A program made the position numbers and the translations under genes. Below the pieces are notes generated by a model. That model made no database searches, was not told where the DNA came from, and saw only the letters and a list, made by a program, of their open reading frames with translations. A stretch of DNA of 64,000 nt from Verrucomicrobiota bacterium (GTDB lineage: Bacteria > Chlamydiota > Chlamydiia > Chlamydiales > SM23-39), in assembly GCA_018968815.1 (NCBI GenBank), contig JAGWZL010000008.1, forward strand, positions 1 to 64,000. Direction: 5' to 3'. Position 1 is the stretch's first letter, and every line of letters starts with the position of its first letter. Shown here piece by piece: positions 1 to 7,216 of this stretch.

Positions 1-130
1 TTCTTTTGACCGATTTTCGATTTTTTTTCGGGGGGTAATATACGGACAATGATATTACCCCCCGAAAAAAAATCGAAAATCGGTCAAAATAATCCGAAAA
101 ATCGATGAAAAATTTTACTGGGATAGGTTC
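1..130. repeat. palindromic MITE-like repeat P1, copy 1 (cut by window start)
   Basis: This is the right-hand part of a near-perfect palindrome. Two arms rich in A/T plus a run of C or G meet around a loop near 40-52. The right end reads ACTGGGATAGGTTC and stops at about 130. The same element occurs complete at 49793-49962. The loop here is the reverse complement of the loop there, so the two copies lie in opposite orientation. No reading frame is present. It looks like a non-autonomous mobile repeat, but no transposase is visible in the window. Confidence 0.8.
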
Positions 131-196
131 CAGGAATCTATCTTTCATTTTGCGTTTAAAAGGGTTTCTTGTTTACAATGAGTGACCTGCATTGAT

Positions 197-280
197 GCCG
201 GCGTGGCGAAATTGGTAGACGCGGTAGACTCAAAATCTACTCTTAGCAATAAGGTGCTGGTTCGAGTCCGGTCGCCGGCA
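197..280 (+). tRNA. tRNA-Leu (anticodon CAA)
   Basis: The acceptor arm GCCGGCG (197-203) pairs with CGCCGGC (273-279), and A280 is the discriminator base. The D-loop has GGTAGACGC, the anticodon stem GTAGA/TCTAC encloses CTCAAAA with anticodon CAA, a long variable arm follows, and the T-loop GGTTCGAGTCC is canonical. The long variable arm fits class II tRNA-Leu. The CCA end is not encoded. It decodes UUG codons. A terminator follows directly. Part of its 3' end is repeated at about 447-463. Confidence 0.96.
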
Positions 281-288
281 ATAAAAAA

Positions 289-316
289 GGAGCTGCATTC
301 GCAGCTCCTTTTTTTT
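289..316 (+). terminator. Rho-independent terminator of tRNA-Leu
   Basis: The stem GGAGCTGC (289-296) and GCAGCTCC (301-308) with loop ATTC is followed by eight T and preceded by six A, so it could work in both directions. The same hairpin recurs at 2131-2156 downstream of deoC. Confidence 0.9.
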
Positions 317-399
317 GCCGGCGAAGCGAGCCAACTGCTTGGCTCGCGTCCGTGACGAGAATCGAGGGCGATGTTTTGCGCGTCGCAAAACCGACCGAG
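317..399. repeat. structured repeat R, copy 1
   Basis: About 83 bp starting GCCGGCGAAGCGAGCC. It holds two hairpins: GCGAGCCAA/TTGGCTCGC with a 4-nt loop, and GTTTTGCG (373-380) / CGCAAAAC (384-391). Related copies lie at 503-586 and 2157-2239. Each follows a strong terminator hairpin. Any protein read through this stretch is almost certainly spurious. Confidence 0.75.
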
Positions 400-446
400 A
401 TCGCCGCTCCGGGAGCATGGGCCTTTCTATAGGCCCAGCGCGAGGA

Positions 447-503
447 GGTCCGGTCGCCGGCAAAAGCAAAAAGGGGGAAGCTTTCGCTTCCCCCTTTGCT
501 TTT
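447..503 (+). terminator. tRNA-Leu 3'-end remnant followed by a terminator hairpin
   Basis: The stretch GGTCCGGTCGCCGGCAA (447-463) matches the last part of the tRNA-Leu gene (about 265-281). After it comes the strong hairpin AAGGGGGAAGC (471-481) / GCTTCCCCCTT (486-496) with A-rich and T-rich flanks. The arrangement (tRNA 3' end, terminator, repeat R) repeats the order seen at 260-399. It is best read as the leftover of a duplicated tRNA-Leu/terminator unit whose 5' part is lost. Confidence 0.6.
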
Positions 504-586
504 ACCGGCGAAGCGAGCCAACTGCTTGGCTCGCGTCCGTGACTCGAAGTGAAGGGCGATGTTTTGCGCCTCGCAAAACCGACCGA
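503..586. repeat. structured repeat R, copy 2
   Basis: Second copy of the R repeat. Its hairpins are GCGAGCCAA (513-521) / TTGGCTCGC (526-534) and GTTTTGCG (561-568) / CGCAAAAC (572-579). It directly follows the terminator at 471-496. The remaining bases up to 740 hold no convincing gene; they include the AT-rich leader of the next gene. Confidence 0.75.
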
Positions 587-740
587 ACCGGCTTTCGCGC
601 ACAGGACGAGCGTTTCGCTCGCCTGGCAGAAAGGAGTCCGGGCCTTTGGCAAAATGGTTCGTGAGAATTATAAGATAGATTTATAACATTGACAAAGCTA
701 AAGTGATGCATATTGATATGTCAATCTGAGGGTTTGGCTC

Positions 741-1406
741 TTGATCCGCTTTTTAGCCGCTTGTCTCTGCTTAACTTCACCTCTCCTTTTCGCTTCTTCA
801 CCCTATCTTACAGAAATGACTCCTTCTAAAGATTCCTCGGTTGCGCCTCTTGCCAAACTTTCTCCCCTCTATGTTGGCGCATATGGTGGTTATGGGCTTG
901 TGAGTGGAGCATATGGCGTAGATGGTCAAACTACACAAGGCCGTTTTGCTCTTGGTATCGACGCTTATACCAGTTCATACGCCGCTATTGGTGTTGAAGC
1001 GGCTGTCCAAACAGGCAACATTGCAAGACTTGAGGTTGATTCAGCCCTTATCGACGCTGCTGGCGGACTTCCCCTTCAAACAGTGCTCAAACCCTTTCCC
1101 GATCTTTTATTGTTTTTGCGATGCAAGCTCTCTTCTTTTTCGATCTTTGCCAAGGGAGGCATTGCTTATCGTCAACTTCAATTCGAAGATCGAACCTCCA
1201 GTCAAGACACCATTCGAAGAATTAACTGTGATATCCAAGCTGGTTTCGGCTATCAGATTTCCTCCTCAGCCCGGTTCACTATGTTCTATCAGGGCATTTA
1301 TTCGGGTCGGAACGCTTCGGTTACCCTAGCGCCCAATAATGATCTCATTTTAGGTCAGATTCCTACACAGCAAAGCGGGTGGCTCGGAATTGAATATGCG
1401 CTGTAG
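741..1406 (+). CDS. outer-membrane beta-barrel-like protein with signal peptide
   Basis: A 221-residue protein. The start is TTG at 741, giving MIRFLAACLCLTSPLLFASS, a typical Sec signal peptide cut near residue 19. The rest alternates short polar turns with aromatic and small residues (YVGAYGGYGLVSGAY, FSIFAKGGIAYRQLQF, FTMFYQGIYSG) and ends in a hydrophobic aromatic strand (SGWLGIEYAL). This is the pattern of an 8-stranded OmpA/OmpW-like barrel. I cannot name a family. It probably sits in the outer membrane as a porin or surface protein. The next gene converges on it, only a few bases away. Confidence 0.7.
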   Translation: MIRFLAACLCLTSPLLFASSPYLTEMTPSKDSSVAPLAKLSPLYVGAYGGYGLVSGAYGVDGQTTQGRFALGIDAYTSSYAAIGVEAAVQTGNIARLEVDSALIDAAGGLPLQTVLKPFPDLLLFLRCKLSSFSIFAKGGIAYRQLQFEDRTSSQDTIRRINCDIQAGFGYQISSSARFTMFYQGIYSGRNASVTLAPNNDLILGQIPTQQSGWLGIEYAL

Positions 1407-1409
1407 GTA

Positions 1410-2033
1410 TTAAAAAGCTCGAATCGCGCGGACGCGAGCGAGGGTTGTTTTAGTATTGGTGAGTTGAAAGCCGCTGCTAAAGCTTTGGTCAGATGCGCTG
1501 CTACTAGTAGCCTCGGTCGAACTCCAATAGGTCGCAGATGCGAAGGAGGTTCCCCCATTTGCTAAAGCGGTTGCGTTAATCACGCTCTCTCTAATGTACA
1601 TCAATCCAAGCTCCATGATTGCTGGGAGATACCAATTATCATAAGTCACGCCATTTACGGTTGCCGCATAACTAGCGCAAACGCTTGCTGCGTATGTTCC
1701 TGTCGGTATGACTGCAATGATGCGAGCCGAATTCAAGGAGCCGGCTGTGGTGGTATAATTTTCTCCAAAGATAATCCCATTCATATAGGATCCTACCTGA
1801 GTGTTAGTAAATCCAGCAGGAGCCCAAGCAATACCGCTTCCTCCATCCTGATCCACGATCGCCGCCGCTAAACCATGTTGCTGATCTGGAGTGAGCCAGA
1901 ATACGACTCCTCCTTGAGCATAGTCCCCGATTTCATATGTGGTGGGAGGAACAGGTACCCTCGAGGGATTTACAGAGAAAAGCGGGGCGGTGCATATGAG
2001 AAATACGCTGATTCGGAACCTTTGTGAAAACAT
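1410..2033 (-). CDS. secreted DUF1566-like protein
   Basis: A 207-residue protein with an N-terminal signal peptide (about residues 1-21, hydrophobic ISVFLICTAPLFS). The start is supported by GAGGG about 5 nt upstream. The C-terminus (YWSSTEATSSS...ARVRAIRAF) is the hallmark of the DUF1566/Lcl-type C-type-lectin-like fold, in which WSST and a final VR[AP]IR strand are conserved. The NWYLPAIMEL segment is the typical 'W.LP...EL' part of the same domain. These domains are found in adhesins and surface proteins, so an exported ligand-binding or surface role is likely but inferred. It is transcribed away from deoC and converges with the barrel gene. Confidence 0.75.
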   Translation of the reverse strand: MFSQRFRISVFLICTAPLFSVNPSRVPVPPTTYEIGDYAQGGVVFWLTPDQQHGLAAAIVDQDGGSGIAWAPAGFTNTQVGSYMNGIIFGENYTTTAGSLNSARIIAVIPTGTYAASVCASYAATVNGVTYDNWYLPAIMELGLMYIRESVINATALANGGTSFASATYWSSTEATSSSASDQSFSSGFQLTNTKTTLARVRAIRAF

Positions 2034-2130
2034 TTACACCCTCATATTCAAAAGAAAAAGAGTATAAGATTTTCTTTGAGTTTTTGCCAGTCAAAAGTTC
2101 TGCTTACGTCCGATTGCCTGCATTAAAAAA

Positions 2131-2156
2131 GGAGCTGCATTCGCAGCTCCTTTTTT
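2131..2156 (-). terminator. bidirectional terminator hairpin downstream of deoC
   Basis: GGAGCTGC (2131-2138) pairs with GCAGCTCC (2143-2150), flanked by A6 and T6. It is identical in stem and loop to the tRNA-Leu terminator at 289-316. It is placed to end deoC transcripts. Confidence 0.8.
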
Positions 2157-2253
2157 ACCGGCGAAGGAAGCCAACAGTTTGGCTTTGGTCCGTGATTCGA
2201 AGTGAAGGGCGATGTTTTTCGTTGCGAAAAACCGACCGAAGCGAGCCAACTGC
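2157..2253. repeat. structured repeat R, copy 3 plus a partial fourth copy
   Basis: The main copy spans 2157-2239. Its hairpin 1 is AAGCCAA (2168-2174) / TTGGCTT (2179-2185). Hairpin 2 is GTTTTTCG (2214-2221) / CGAAAAAC (2225-2232). Compared with copies 1 and 2, paired positions changed together, so base pairing is kept. A short start of another copy (CGAAGCGAGCCAACTGCC) runs to 2253, right up to the deoC stop. Confidence 0.75.
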
Positions 2254-2255
2254 CT

Positions 2256-3011
2256 CTAGTTTTCCTCCCGTTCAAGCTCTGATACGATGGCAATGCCTGA
2301 GCTAGTTCCAATACGATTTGCGCCGGCTGCAATCATGCGTTTTGCTGTTTTTCGATCTTTAATACCTCCGGAGGCTTTGACTCCCATATCGGGGCCAACC
2401 GCTGCGCGCATAATCTCTATATCTTTTAAAGAGGCCCCTCTAGAACTAAACCCCGTGGATGTTTTTACATAATGTGCGCCGGCAATTTTGGCTCTTTCAC
2501 AGATTTTCTGGATTTCAGTCTCTGTCAGAAGAGCTGTTTCTAAGATCACCGTAACGGTGCTTCCTTGTACTGTTTGCACAACGGCTCTAATTTCGTTTTC
2601 AATGAGATCGAAATCACCTGATTTTGCCGCTCCGATATTGATGACCATATCAAATTCTGTGGCACCAGCTTCGAATGCTTTTTGTGCTTCAAAGATTTTT
2701 ACATCTGTGGTGGTTGCTCCTAAGGGAAATCCAATGACTGTGCATATGGGAATATCTGAGTTTTTAAGATTCTCCACAGCTTTTGCCACATAGCAAGGAT
2801 GAATACAAACAGAAGCAAATTGGTATGAAGCGGCCTCGTGACAGAGAGCATCGATTTGGGATTGCGTCGCCTCTGGCTTAAGAAGGGTATGGTCGATATA
2901 TTGTGCTAGCTCTTGATCAAAAGAGTTCAGAGATGATGTTGCAGCGTTCATCGTTTGTATAGATGTAGCTGTTGTTAATATCAGGGTGATAAAAGAATAA
3001 GCATGTTTCAT
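2256..3011 (-). CDS. deoC: deoxyribose-phosphate aldolase with an N-terminal signal-peptide-like extension
   Basis: 251 residues. It cleaves 2-deoxyribose-5-phosphate to glyceraldehyde-3-phosphate and acetaldehyde in deoxynucleoside breakdown. The DeoC barrel starts at about residue 34 (YIDHTLLKPEAT). The proton-relay Asp lies in FDMVINIG, the Schiff-base Lys in HYVKTSTGF, and the second active-site Lys in VKASGGIKD. The first 23 residues (MKHAYSFITLILTTATSIQT then MNA) look like a Sec signal peptide, which DeoC normally lacks. The long start has AAGGAA at the right distance (3018-3023); the internal Met21 has no such site. An exported form is therefore supported, but the function of export is unknown. 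Alternative: an internal start makes a normal cytosolic enzyme. Confidence 0.93.
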   Translation of the reverse strand: MKHAYSFITLILTTATSIQTMNAATSSLNSFDQELAQYIDHTLLKPEATQSQIDALCHEAASYQFASVCIHPCYVAKAVENLKNSDIPICTVIGFPLGATTTDVKIFEAQKAFEAGATEFDMVINIGAAKSGDFDLIENEIRAVVQTVQGSTVTVILETALLTETEIQKICERAKIAGAHYVKTSTGFSSRGASLKDIEIMRAAVGPDMGVKASGGIKDRKTAKRMIAAGANRIGTSSGIAIVSELEREEN

Positions 3012-3352
3012 TGTCTGTTCCTTATGTACATAATCTAAATTTTTTCTCCATTTTTCGAGATTCTATGAATGCGAGAAAAAAATTCGTGAGGAAGATTAGT
3101 AGCAGAGCACATATTTTGTATAGGAAAAATTTTGCTGAAGAGAACTTTTCAAAGACGGAGATCTTGTCTTTTAGCTTCTTCCAAACTTACTGAGTGGTGC
3201 TTTCGGGAAGTGATGTTTGATCGGGGCCCATTGAGGCCTGTTAAGTCCTTGCAATCCTTTCATAGTCAACCTCTTAAACGGTCGACCATTATACAGAAAG
3301 TAAAATTTTTACGCTACTTTGCGGATAGGCTCGTTGAATAAATTTATTGCTG
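3012..3352. other. intergenic stretch without a recognisable gene
   Basis: About 340 bp upstream of deoC (minus strand) and upstream of the small membrane protein gene (plus strand). I see only short frames without ribosome-binding sites, and no repeat shared with other parts of the window. It presumably holds the deoC promoter. Confidence 0.5.
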
Positions 3353-3382
3353 TTGTTGTTTTTTGTGTTAAATCGATATAAT
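3353..3382 (+). promoter_or_regulatory. probable sigma-70-type promoter
   Basis: TTGTTG (3353-3358), an 18-nt spacer and a perfect TATAAT (3377-3382) lie about 30 bp ahead of the gene starting at 3415. Confidence 0.5.
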
Positions 3383-3414
3383 AGATTTAAATTATTGTTA
3401 AAGGGTGGTTTTTT

Positions 3415-3762
3415 ATGGCATTACGTGCTGCAGCTCCGATAGTTGTTGGTGCTTTAGGTGGTTATTTTGGAGTGCAAGCTGTCATGACCGGGTGTGTCAA
3501 TCGAGGCGTTTTGGACGGCACAGTACTTCGCGATCACTGGATGCGTCCAAAAATTGACGATTCGGTACCAGCCGTGTTTGCCAAGTACGCTCTGCTCTGT
3601 GCGGGAACGTTGATTGCTAGGGCCACTGTATGGGGTGATGTCCAGCATCACGATCCGTTGCACCGACAGGATACCATAAAAAATATTGTCCGTGTGAGTT
3701 TGTACTTCGGATTATGCGGAGTTGTGCTCCACACAGCGTTATCAACATTTATCGATCCCTAA
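3415..3762 (+). CDS. small membrane protein of unknown function
   Basis: 115 residues, not recognised. Two or three hydrophobic stretches are visible: about residues 7-27 (Gly/Ala rich), 55-69 and 90-112, so it is probably an inner-membrane or inclusion-membrane protein. The middle is polar with several His and Asp (WGDVQHHDPLHRQD). The start has AGGGTGG about 6 nt upstream and a good promoter. The bilobed hydrophobic pattern vaguely resembles chlamydial Inc proteins, but this is weak. No operon partner is evident; the next gene is 180 bp away and has its own promoter. Confidence 0.6.
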   Translation: MALRAAAPIVVGALGGYFGVQAVMTGCVNRGVLDGTVLRDHWMRPKIDDSVPAVFAKYALLCAGTLIARATVWGDVQHHDPLHRQDTIKNIVRVSLYFGLCGVVLHTALSTFIDP

Positions 3763-3926
3763 AAGGATGATAATACCCTCTTGAATAAAGGCACCCTCTA
3801 CACTCCTTGAGATACATTCTTCTGTTGTGTATATCTTATTGATTGTCAGTTACTTATTGACTTTCCAAAAGAATCATTTGGAGTTGAAGAAAGAGGTCTC
3901 TTATCCTAAGAATGTTAAGGTATGGG

Positions 3927-3954
3927 TTGACGACTAATTTCTTAAATGATAATA
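3927..3954 (+). promoter_or_regulatory. probable promoter of the abiE pair
   Basis: TTGACG (3927-3932), a 16-nt spacer and GATAAT (3949-3954). Transcription would begin near 3961, which lies after the ATG at 3946 and before the ATG at 3994. This argues for the later start codon of abiEi. Confidence 0.45.
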
Positions 3955-3993
3955 ATGCATACAGAATCAAATAAGTGCAAACATTTCTATCAT

Positions 3994-4602
3994 ATGAAGT
4001 CACAAAAAGTTGATCCTATAGAGGTTTTTCGGCGGCACAATGGTATCCTACGTACCGCTGAAGCCATCAAACTAGGGATACATCCTACCTATTTGTACAG
4101 GCTTCGCGATGCAGGAATTCTTGAATCATTAGGCCGAGGTGTTTTTCGACTGGCTTCTATGCCAGATTTTTCAGAACCCGATTTGGTCTTGGCCACAAAA
4201 AGAATTCCTCAAGGGGTTATCTGCCTAATCTCCGCACTATCCTATTATGAACTCACAACTCAAATTCCTCATTTTGTTTATATAGCCCTACCTAGAACTT
4301 CAAGACGACCTCAAGTCGGCTACCCTCCCTTACGCTGTTTTTGGTATTCTAAGGGCGCTTATGAAGCGGGCATTGAAACCATCTCGGTCAATGGAGTTCC
4401 TGTTAAAATTTATAGCATCGAAAAAACTTTAGCCGACTGCCTAAAATTTCGACAAAAAATCGGAATGGATATTGTTCTAGAAGCATTGAAAGAGTATTGG
4501 AGAAAAGGTCGAACAGACCTTGATAAGCTTTACGATTATGCAAAAATATGTCGTGTTGAAAAAATTCTTCAACCCATTATTGAAACAATTGTGAGTCAGT
4601 AG
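3994..4602 (+). CDS. abiEi: AbiEi-type antitoxin (transcriptional autorepressor)
   Basis: 202 residues from ATG 3994; an in-frame ATG at 3946 would add 16 residues but lies inside the predicted promoter. The N-terminal winged-helix part (about 1-60: ILRTAEAIKLGIHPTYLYRLRDAGILESLGRGVFRL) matches the AbiEi_4 antitoxin domain. It is followed by the C-terminal antitoxin domain (YSIEKTLADCLKFRQKIGMDIVLEALKEY). In this family the protein represses its own operon and counteracts the AbiEii nucleotidyltransferase. The toxin gene starts 3 bp after its stop. Type IV toxin-antitoxin pairs of this kind can act in phage defence or element maintenance. Confidence 0.88.
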   Translation: MKSQKVDPIEVFRRHNGILRTAEAIKLGIHPTYLYRLRDAGILESLGRGVFRLASMPDFSEPDLVLATKRIPQGVICLISALSYYELTTQIPHFVYIALPRTSRRPQVGYPPLRCFWYSKGAYEAGIETISVNGVPVKIYSIEKTLADCLKFRQKIGMDIVLEALKEYWRKGRTDLDKLYDYAKICRVEKILQPIIETIVSQ

Positions 4603-4605
4603 CCC

Positions 4606-5487
4606 ATGAAGATTGAAAAGAAAAATCTGCCTGAGTCTGTTTACAGCAGATTAAAAAACATTGCTTTAGAAAAAAATCGTCCCACTCAGGAAGTTCTTAG
4701 ATATTATGCGATGGAGAGATTTTTATATCGCTTGAGTGTTTCCCAGCATAAAAGGTCCTTCTTTCTGAAAGGAGGTTTAATGTTAATGGTTTGGGATCCT
4801 GCGACACACCGTGCAACTGTTGATATAGATCTGCTCGCAAAAGCTAATCACTCTAGCGAACACATTTCACAAATTCTCAAAGAAATCTGCTCTCAACCTG
4901 TTCTACAAGACGGTATCGAATTCAATTCTTCGGACCTCATTCTTGCCGAATCCCAAGTTGAAACAGAATACGCTGGCCTGTCAGCCCGTTTTTCAGCACA
5001 TTTACATACTGCTAAGCTACCATTGAGAATCGATATTGGATTCAGTGACAAGATTTTTCCTCAGCCAGCCACTGTGGATTACCCCGCATTATTAGATTTT
5101 CCTTCCCCTGAGCTTCAAGGATATACACCGGAGACAATGATTGCCGAAAAATTAGATGCAATGGTCAAACTTGGCCTTGCCAATAGTAGGATGAAGGATT
5201 TTTATGATATATGGACTATTGTCAATCAGTTTCAGATCACACCAGAGAAGATAGCTCCTGTGATTAGGGAGGTCTTTCAAAATAGGAAAACTGTTGTGCG
5301 GGAAATCCCAAAGGCATTTTCTGAGCCTTTCTATAATATGCCAAAAACATTGGAGAGGTGGGACGCTTTTCTTAAAGGGATTGGACATGATCCGGTGCCC
5401 CTTGAAAAAGTGATATTCGACATTAGGGATTTTTTTCTCCCCATTTTGCTCGAAAGTGGGGCGCTGGCTAATAAAGAAAAATTTTAA
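4606..5487 (+). CDS. abiEii: AbiEii-type nucleotidyltransferase toxin
   Basis: 293 residues. The family signature is clear: FFLKGGLMLMVWDPATHRATVDIDLLAKA (about residues 50-80) holds the KGG...R.T.D.D core of the DNA polymerase beta-like fold. Further on come LPLRIDIGFSD, PETMIAEKLDAMVKLG and SRMKDFYDIWTI, where the Lys/Asp motifs III and IV of AbiEii lie. AbiEii toxins bind GTP and modify tRNA or related substrates, stopping growth. It sits 3 bp downstream of the antitoxin gene. All motifs are intact, so I expect an active pair. It is flanked on both sides by unrelated housekeeping genes, which fits acquisition as a small mobile unit. Confidence 0.9.
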   Translation: MKIEKKNLPESVYSRLKNIALEKNRPTQEVLRYYAMERFLYRLSVSQHKRSFFLKGGLMLMVWDPATHRATVDIDLLAKANHSSEHISQILKEICSQPVLQDGIEFNSSDLILAESQVETEYAGLSARFSAHLHTAKLPLRIDIGFSDKIFPQPATVDYPALLDFPSPELQGYTPETMIAEKLDAMVKLGLANSRMKDFYDIWTIVNQFQITPEKIAPVIREVFQNRKTVVREIPKAFSEPFYNMPKTLERWDAFLKGIGHDPVPLEKVIFDIRDFFLPILLESGALANKEKF

Positions 5488-5640
5488 TCGATTCGCACCG
5501 TTTTTGCCCATCGAATTTGCCGACAGCATTGACTATTAGTGCCGGTTATGTGATACTGCTGCGGTATGTATAGATTGGATCATTTATCCTCTGATCGCTC
5601 TTGTTCATTGGCGCTTTGTGCCGCGATGTTCCTCTCCACT

Positions 5641-5680
5641 ATTGTGCGCGGCTAGCGCACATTCATCATTTTTTCTTTAC
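5641..5680 (+). terminator. possible terminator between abiE and brnQ
   Basis: The stem TGTGCGC (5643-5649) / GCGCACA (5655-5661) with a 5-nt loop is followed after a few bases by a T-rich run (ATTTTTTCTTT). It could end the abiE transcript or attenuate brnQ. Confidence 0.4.
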
Positions 5681-5719
5681 ACCTTAAAAACCCCTAAAAA
5701 AAACAAAAGATGGAACGTT

Positions 5720-6817
5720 ATGAACACAGTTAAAAAATTTGATTGCTTGATTGCTGGTCTCGCCATATTTGCCATGTTCTTCGGCGCGGGAAATATCATT
5801 TTTCCTTTGGCCTTAGGGCAGTTCGCTCTTGCGAAGACGCCCTGGGCGCTCTCAGGATTTCTTTTGACCGCAGTGGCTATGCCATTTATAGGGCTTTTTG
5901 CGATGTTTCGCTACCAAGGACAAGTGAGGAATTTCTTTGGTCGTGTCGGAAGCATCCCAGGCTTTGCTCTCGCATGCTTAACGATTGCTCTGATTGGGCC
6001 TTTCGGAGCAGCTCCCCGCTGCATCGCGCTCGCCCATTCCACAATGTCCACATCCATGGCCAAAATTCCTTTGATCTATTTTGGTTTGGTCGCTTGCATC
6101 CTGATTTTCTTCTTCGCCTATAAAGAAAATCGACTCTTGAAACTCCTCGGCTATTTTCTCTCGCCTCTCAAGATCGGACTGCTCGTTTGGATTATTATCA
6201 AAGGATACATAGAGGCGCCTGCGGCCGTAACCACTACAAGCGCATCGGAAGTGTCCCTTTTCTTTCATGGATTGAAAGAGGGGTATAATACGATGGATCT
6301 TCTGGCAGCCTTTTTCTTCTCCCCGATTATCCTCCTCTCACTGGGGAGTGTTGCAAAAGACGCATCCTTTGATCGATTTTTAATCTATGCAAGCGCCATT
6401 GGGGCTGCTCTGCTCGCAGGCATTTATATCGGATTTGGAGGGCTTGCTTACTTGTACGCTTCTCAATTGACAGGATTTTCCAATGATCAGCTCTTAGCGG
6501 CCATTGCCATGAAGGTGTTGGGGCCTTATGCGGGGATCATTGTCAGCTTAACCGTGACGATCGCCTGTTTGACAACAGCCATTGCGCTCGTTGCCGCATT
6601 TGCGAGCTTTATCCACAAAGAAGTGCTCAGAAAAAAGGTGGGTTATATGCCCATTCTCCTGACGTCCGTCATCATCACCTTTGCGTTGACGACGCTGGAA
6701 TTTCAGGGGATTGCACGTCTGTTAAATCCGGTCCTCGCAATCTGCTATCCGGGGATGATTGTCCTCACGTTTTACAACCTATTGTTTCCTTCTCGTCAAC
6801 GATTCAAGGAGAGTTAA
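5720..6817 (+). CDS. brnQ: branched-chain amino acid transporter, BrnQ/LIVCS family
   Basis: 365 residues from ATG 5720. An upstream in-frame ATG at 5618 would add a non-homologous tail. Family hallmarks are at the N-terminus: DCLIAGLAIFAMFFGAGNIIFPLALGQ (FGAGN.IFP motif) and GFLLTAVAMPFIGLFAM. About ten hydrophobic helices follow. BrnQ proteins import leucine, isoleucine and valine with Na+ or H+. At 365 residues it is shorter than the usual 430 or so, without an obvious internal gap in the recognisable motifs. For an intracellular bacterium it would take host amino acids. csaA follows after one base. Confidence 0.88.
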   Translation: MNTVKKFDCLIAGLAIFAMFFGAGNIIFPLALGQFALAKTPWALSGFLLTAVAMPFIGLFAMFRYQGQVRNFFGRVGSIPGFALACLTIALIGPFGAAPRCIALAHSTMSTSMAKIPLIYFGLVACILIFFFAYKENRLLKLLGYFLSPLKIGLLVWIIIKGYIEAPAAVTTTSASEVSLFFHGLKEGYNTMDLLAAFFFSPIILLSLGSVAKDASFDRFLIYASAIGAALLAGIYIGFGGLAYLYASQLTGFSNDQLLAAIAMKVLGPYAGIIVSLTVTIACLTTAIALVAAFASFIHKEVLRKKVGYMPILLTSVIITFALTTLEFQGIARLLNPVLAICYPGMIVLTFYNLLFPSRQRFKES

Positions 6818-6818
6818 T

Positions 6819-7151
6819 ATGATCACATATGAAGACTTTCTCAAAGTAGATATTCGCGTGGGCACTGTAGTCCATGTAGAAGAATTCCCCGAAGCGAGAA
6901 AACCTGCGTGGAAGCTTGTCATTGACTTCGGGCCCCAAATCGGACTCAAAAAGACGTCCGCGCAAATCACCACTCTATATTCCAAAGAACAGCTCATTGG
7001 AAGGCAAGTATTGGCCGTCGTCAACTTCCCCCCTAAACAGGTGGGCCCATTCATGTCTGAAGTCCTCGTATTAGGCCTGTCTCATGAACCCAATGCAGTA
7101 GTGTTAATCGGACCTGACCAAAATGTCCCCAATGGACAAAGAATGCATTAG
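6819..7151 (+). CDS. csaA: CsaA-like tRNA-binding/chaperone protein
   Basis: 110 residues from ATG 6819, with AAGGAGAG just upstream (about 6806-6813). The whole protein is one EMAP/Trbp OB-fold: FLKVDIRVGTV near the start and KTSAQITTLYSKEQLIGRQVLAVVNFPPKQVGPFMSEVLVLG in the middle match CsaA. In other bacteria CsaA binds tRNA and is described as a chaperone assisting secretion. The length is typical. It sits one base after brnQ and is probably co-transcribed. Confidence 0.9.
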   Translation: MITYEDFLKVDIRVGTVVHVEEFPEARKPAWKLVIDFGPQIGLKKTSAQITTLYSKEQLIGRQVLAVVNFPPKQVGPFMSEVLVLGLSHEPNAVVLIGPDQNVPNGQRMH

Positions 7152-7216
7152 AGGAGTTCTTATGCAATGATCTGTTCGATTAGTCCGTAAACTGCTATTA
7201 TACCTGAAAAATTGAG

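Noticed and set aside
230..664. Several overlapping frames of 70-140 residues across tRNA-Leu and the R repeats
   Set aside because: They read through a tRNA, terminators and repeats. Peptides such as ATGLEPAP and RRPDSNQ are typical artefacts of tRNA 3' ends.
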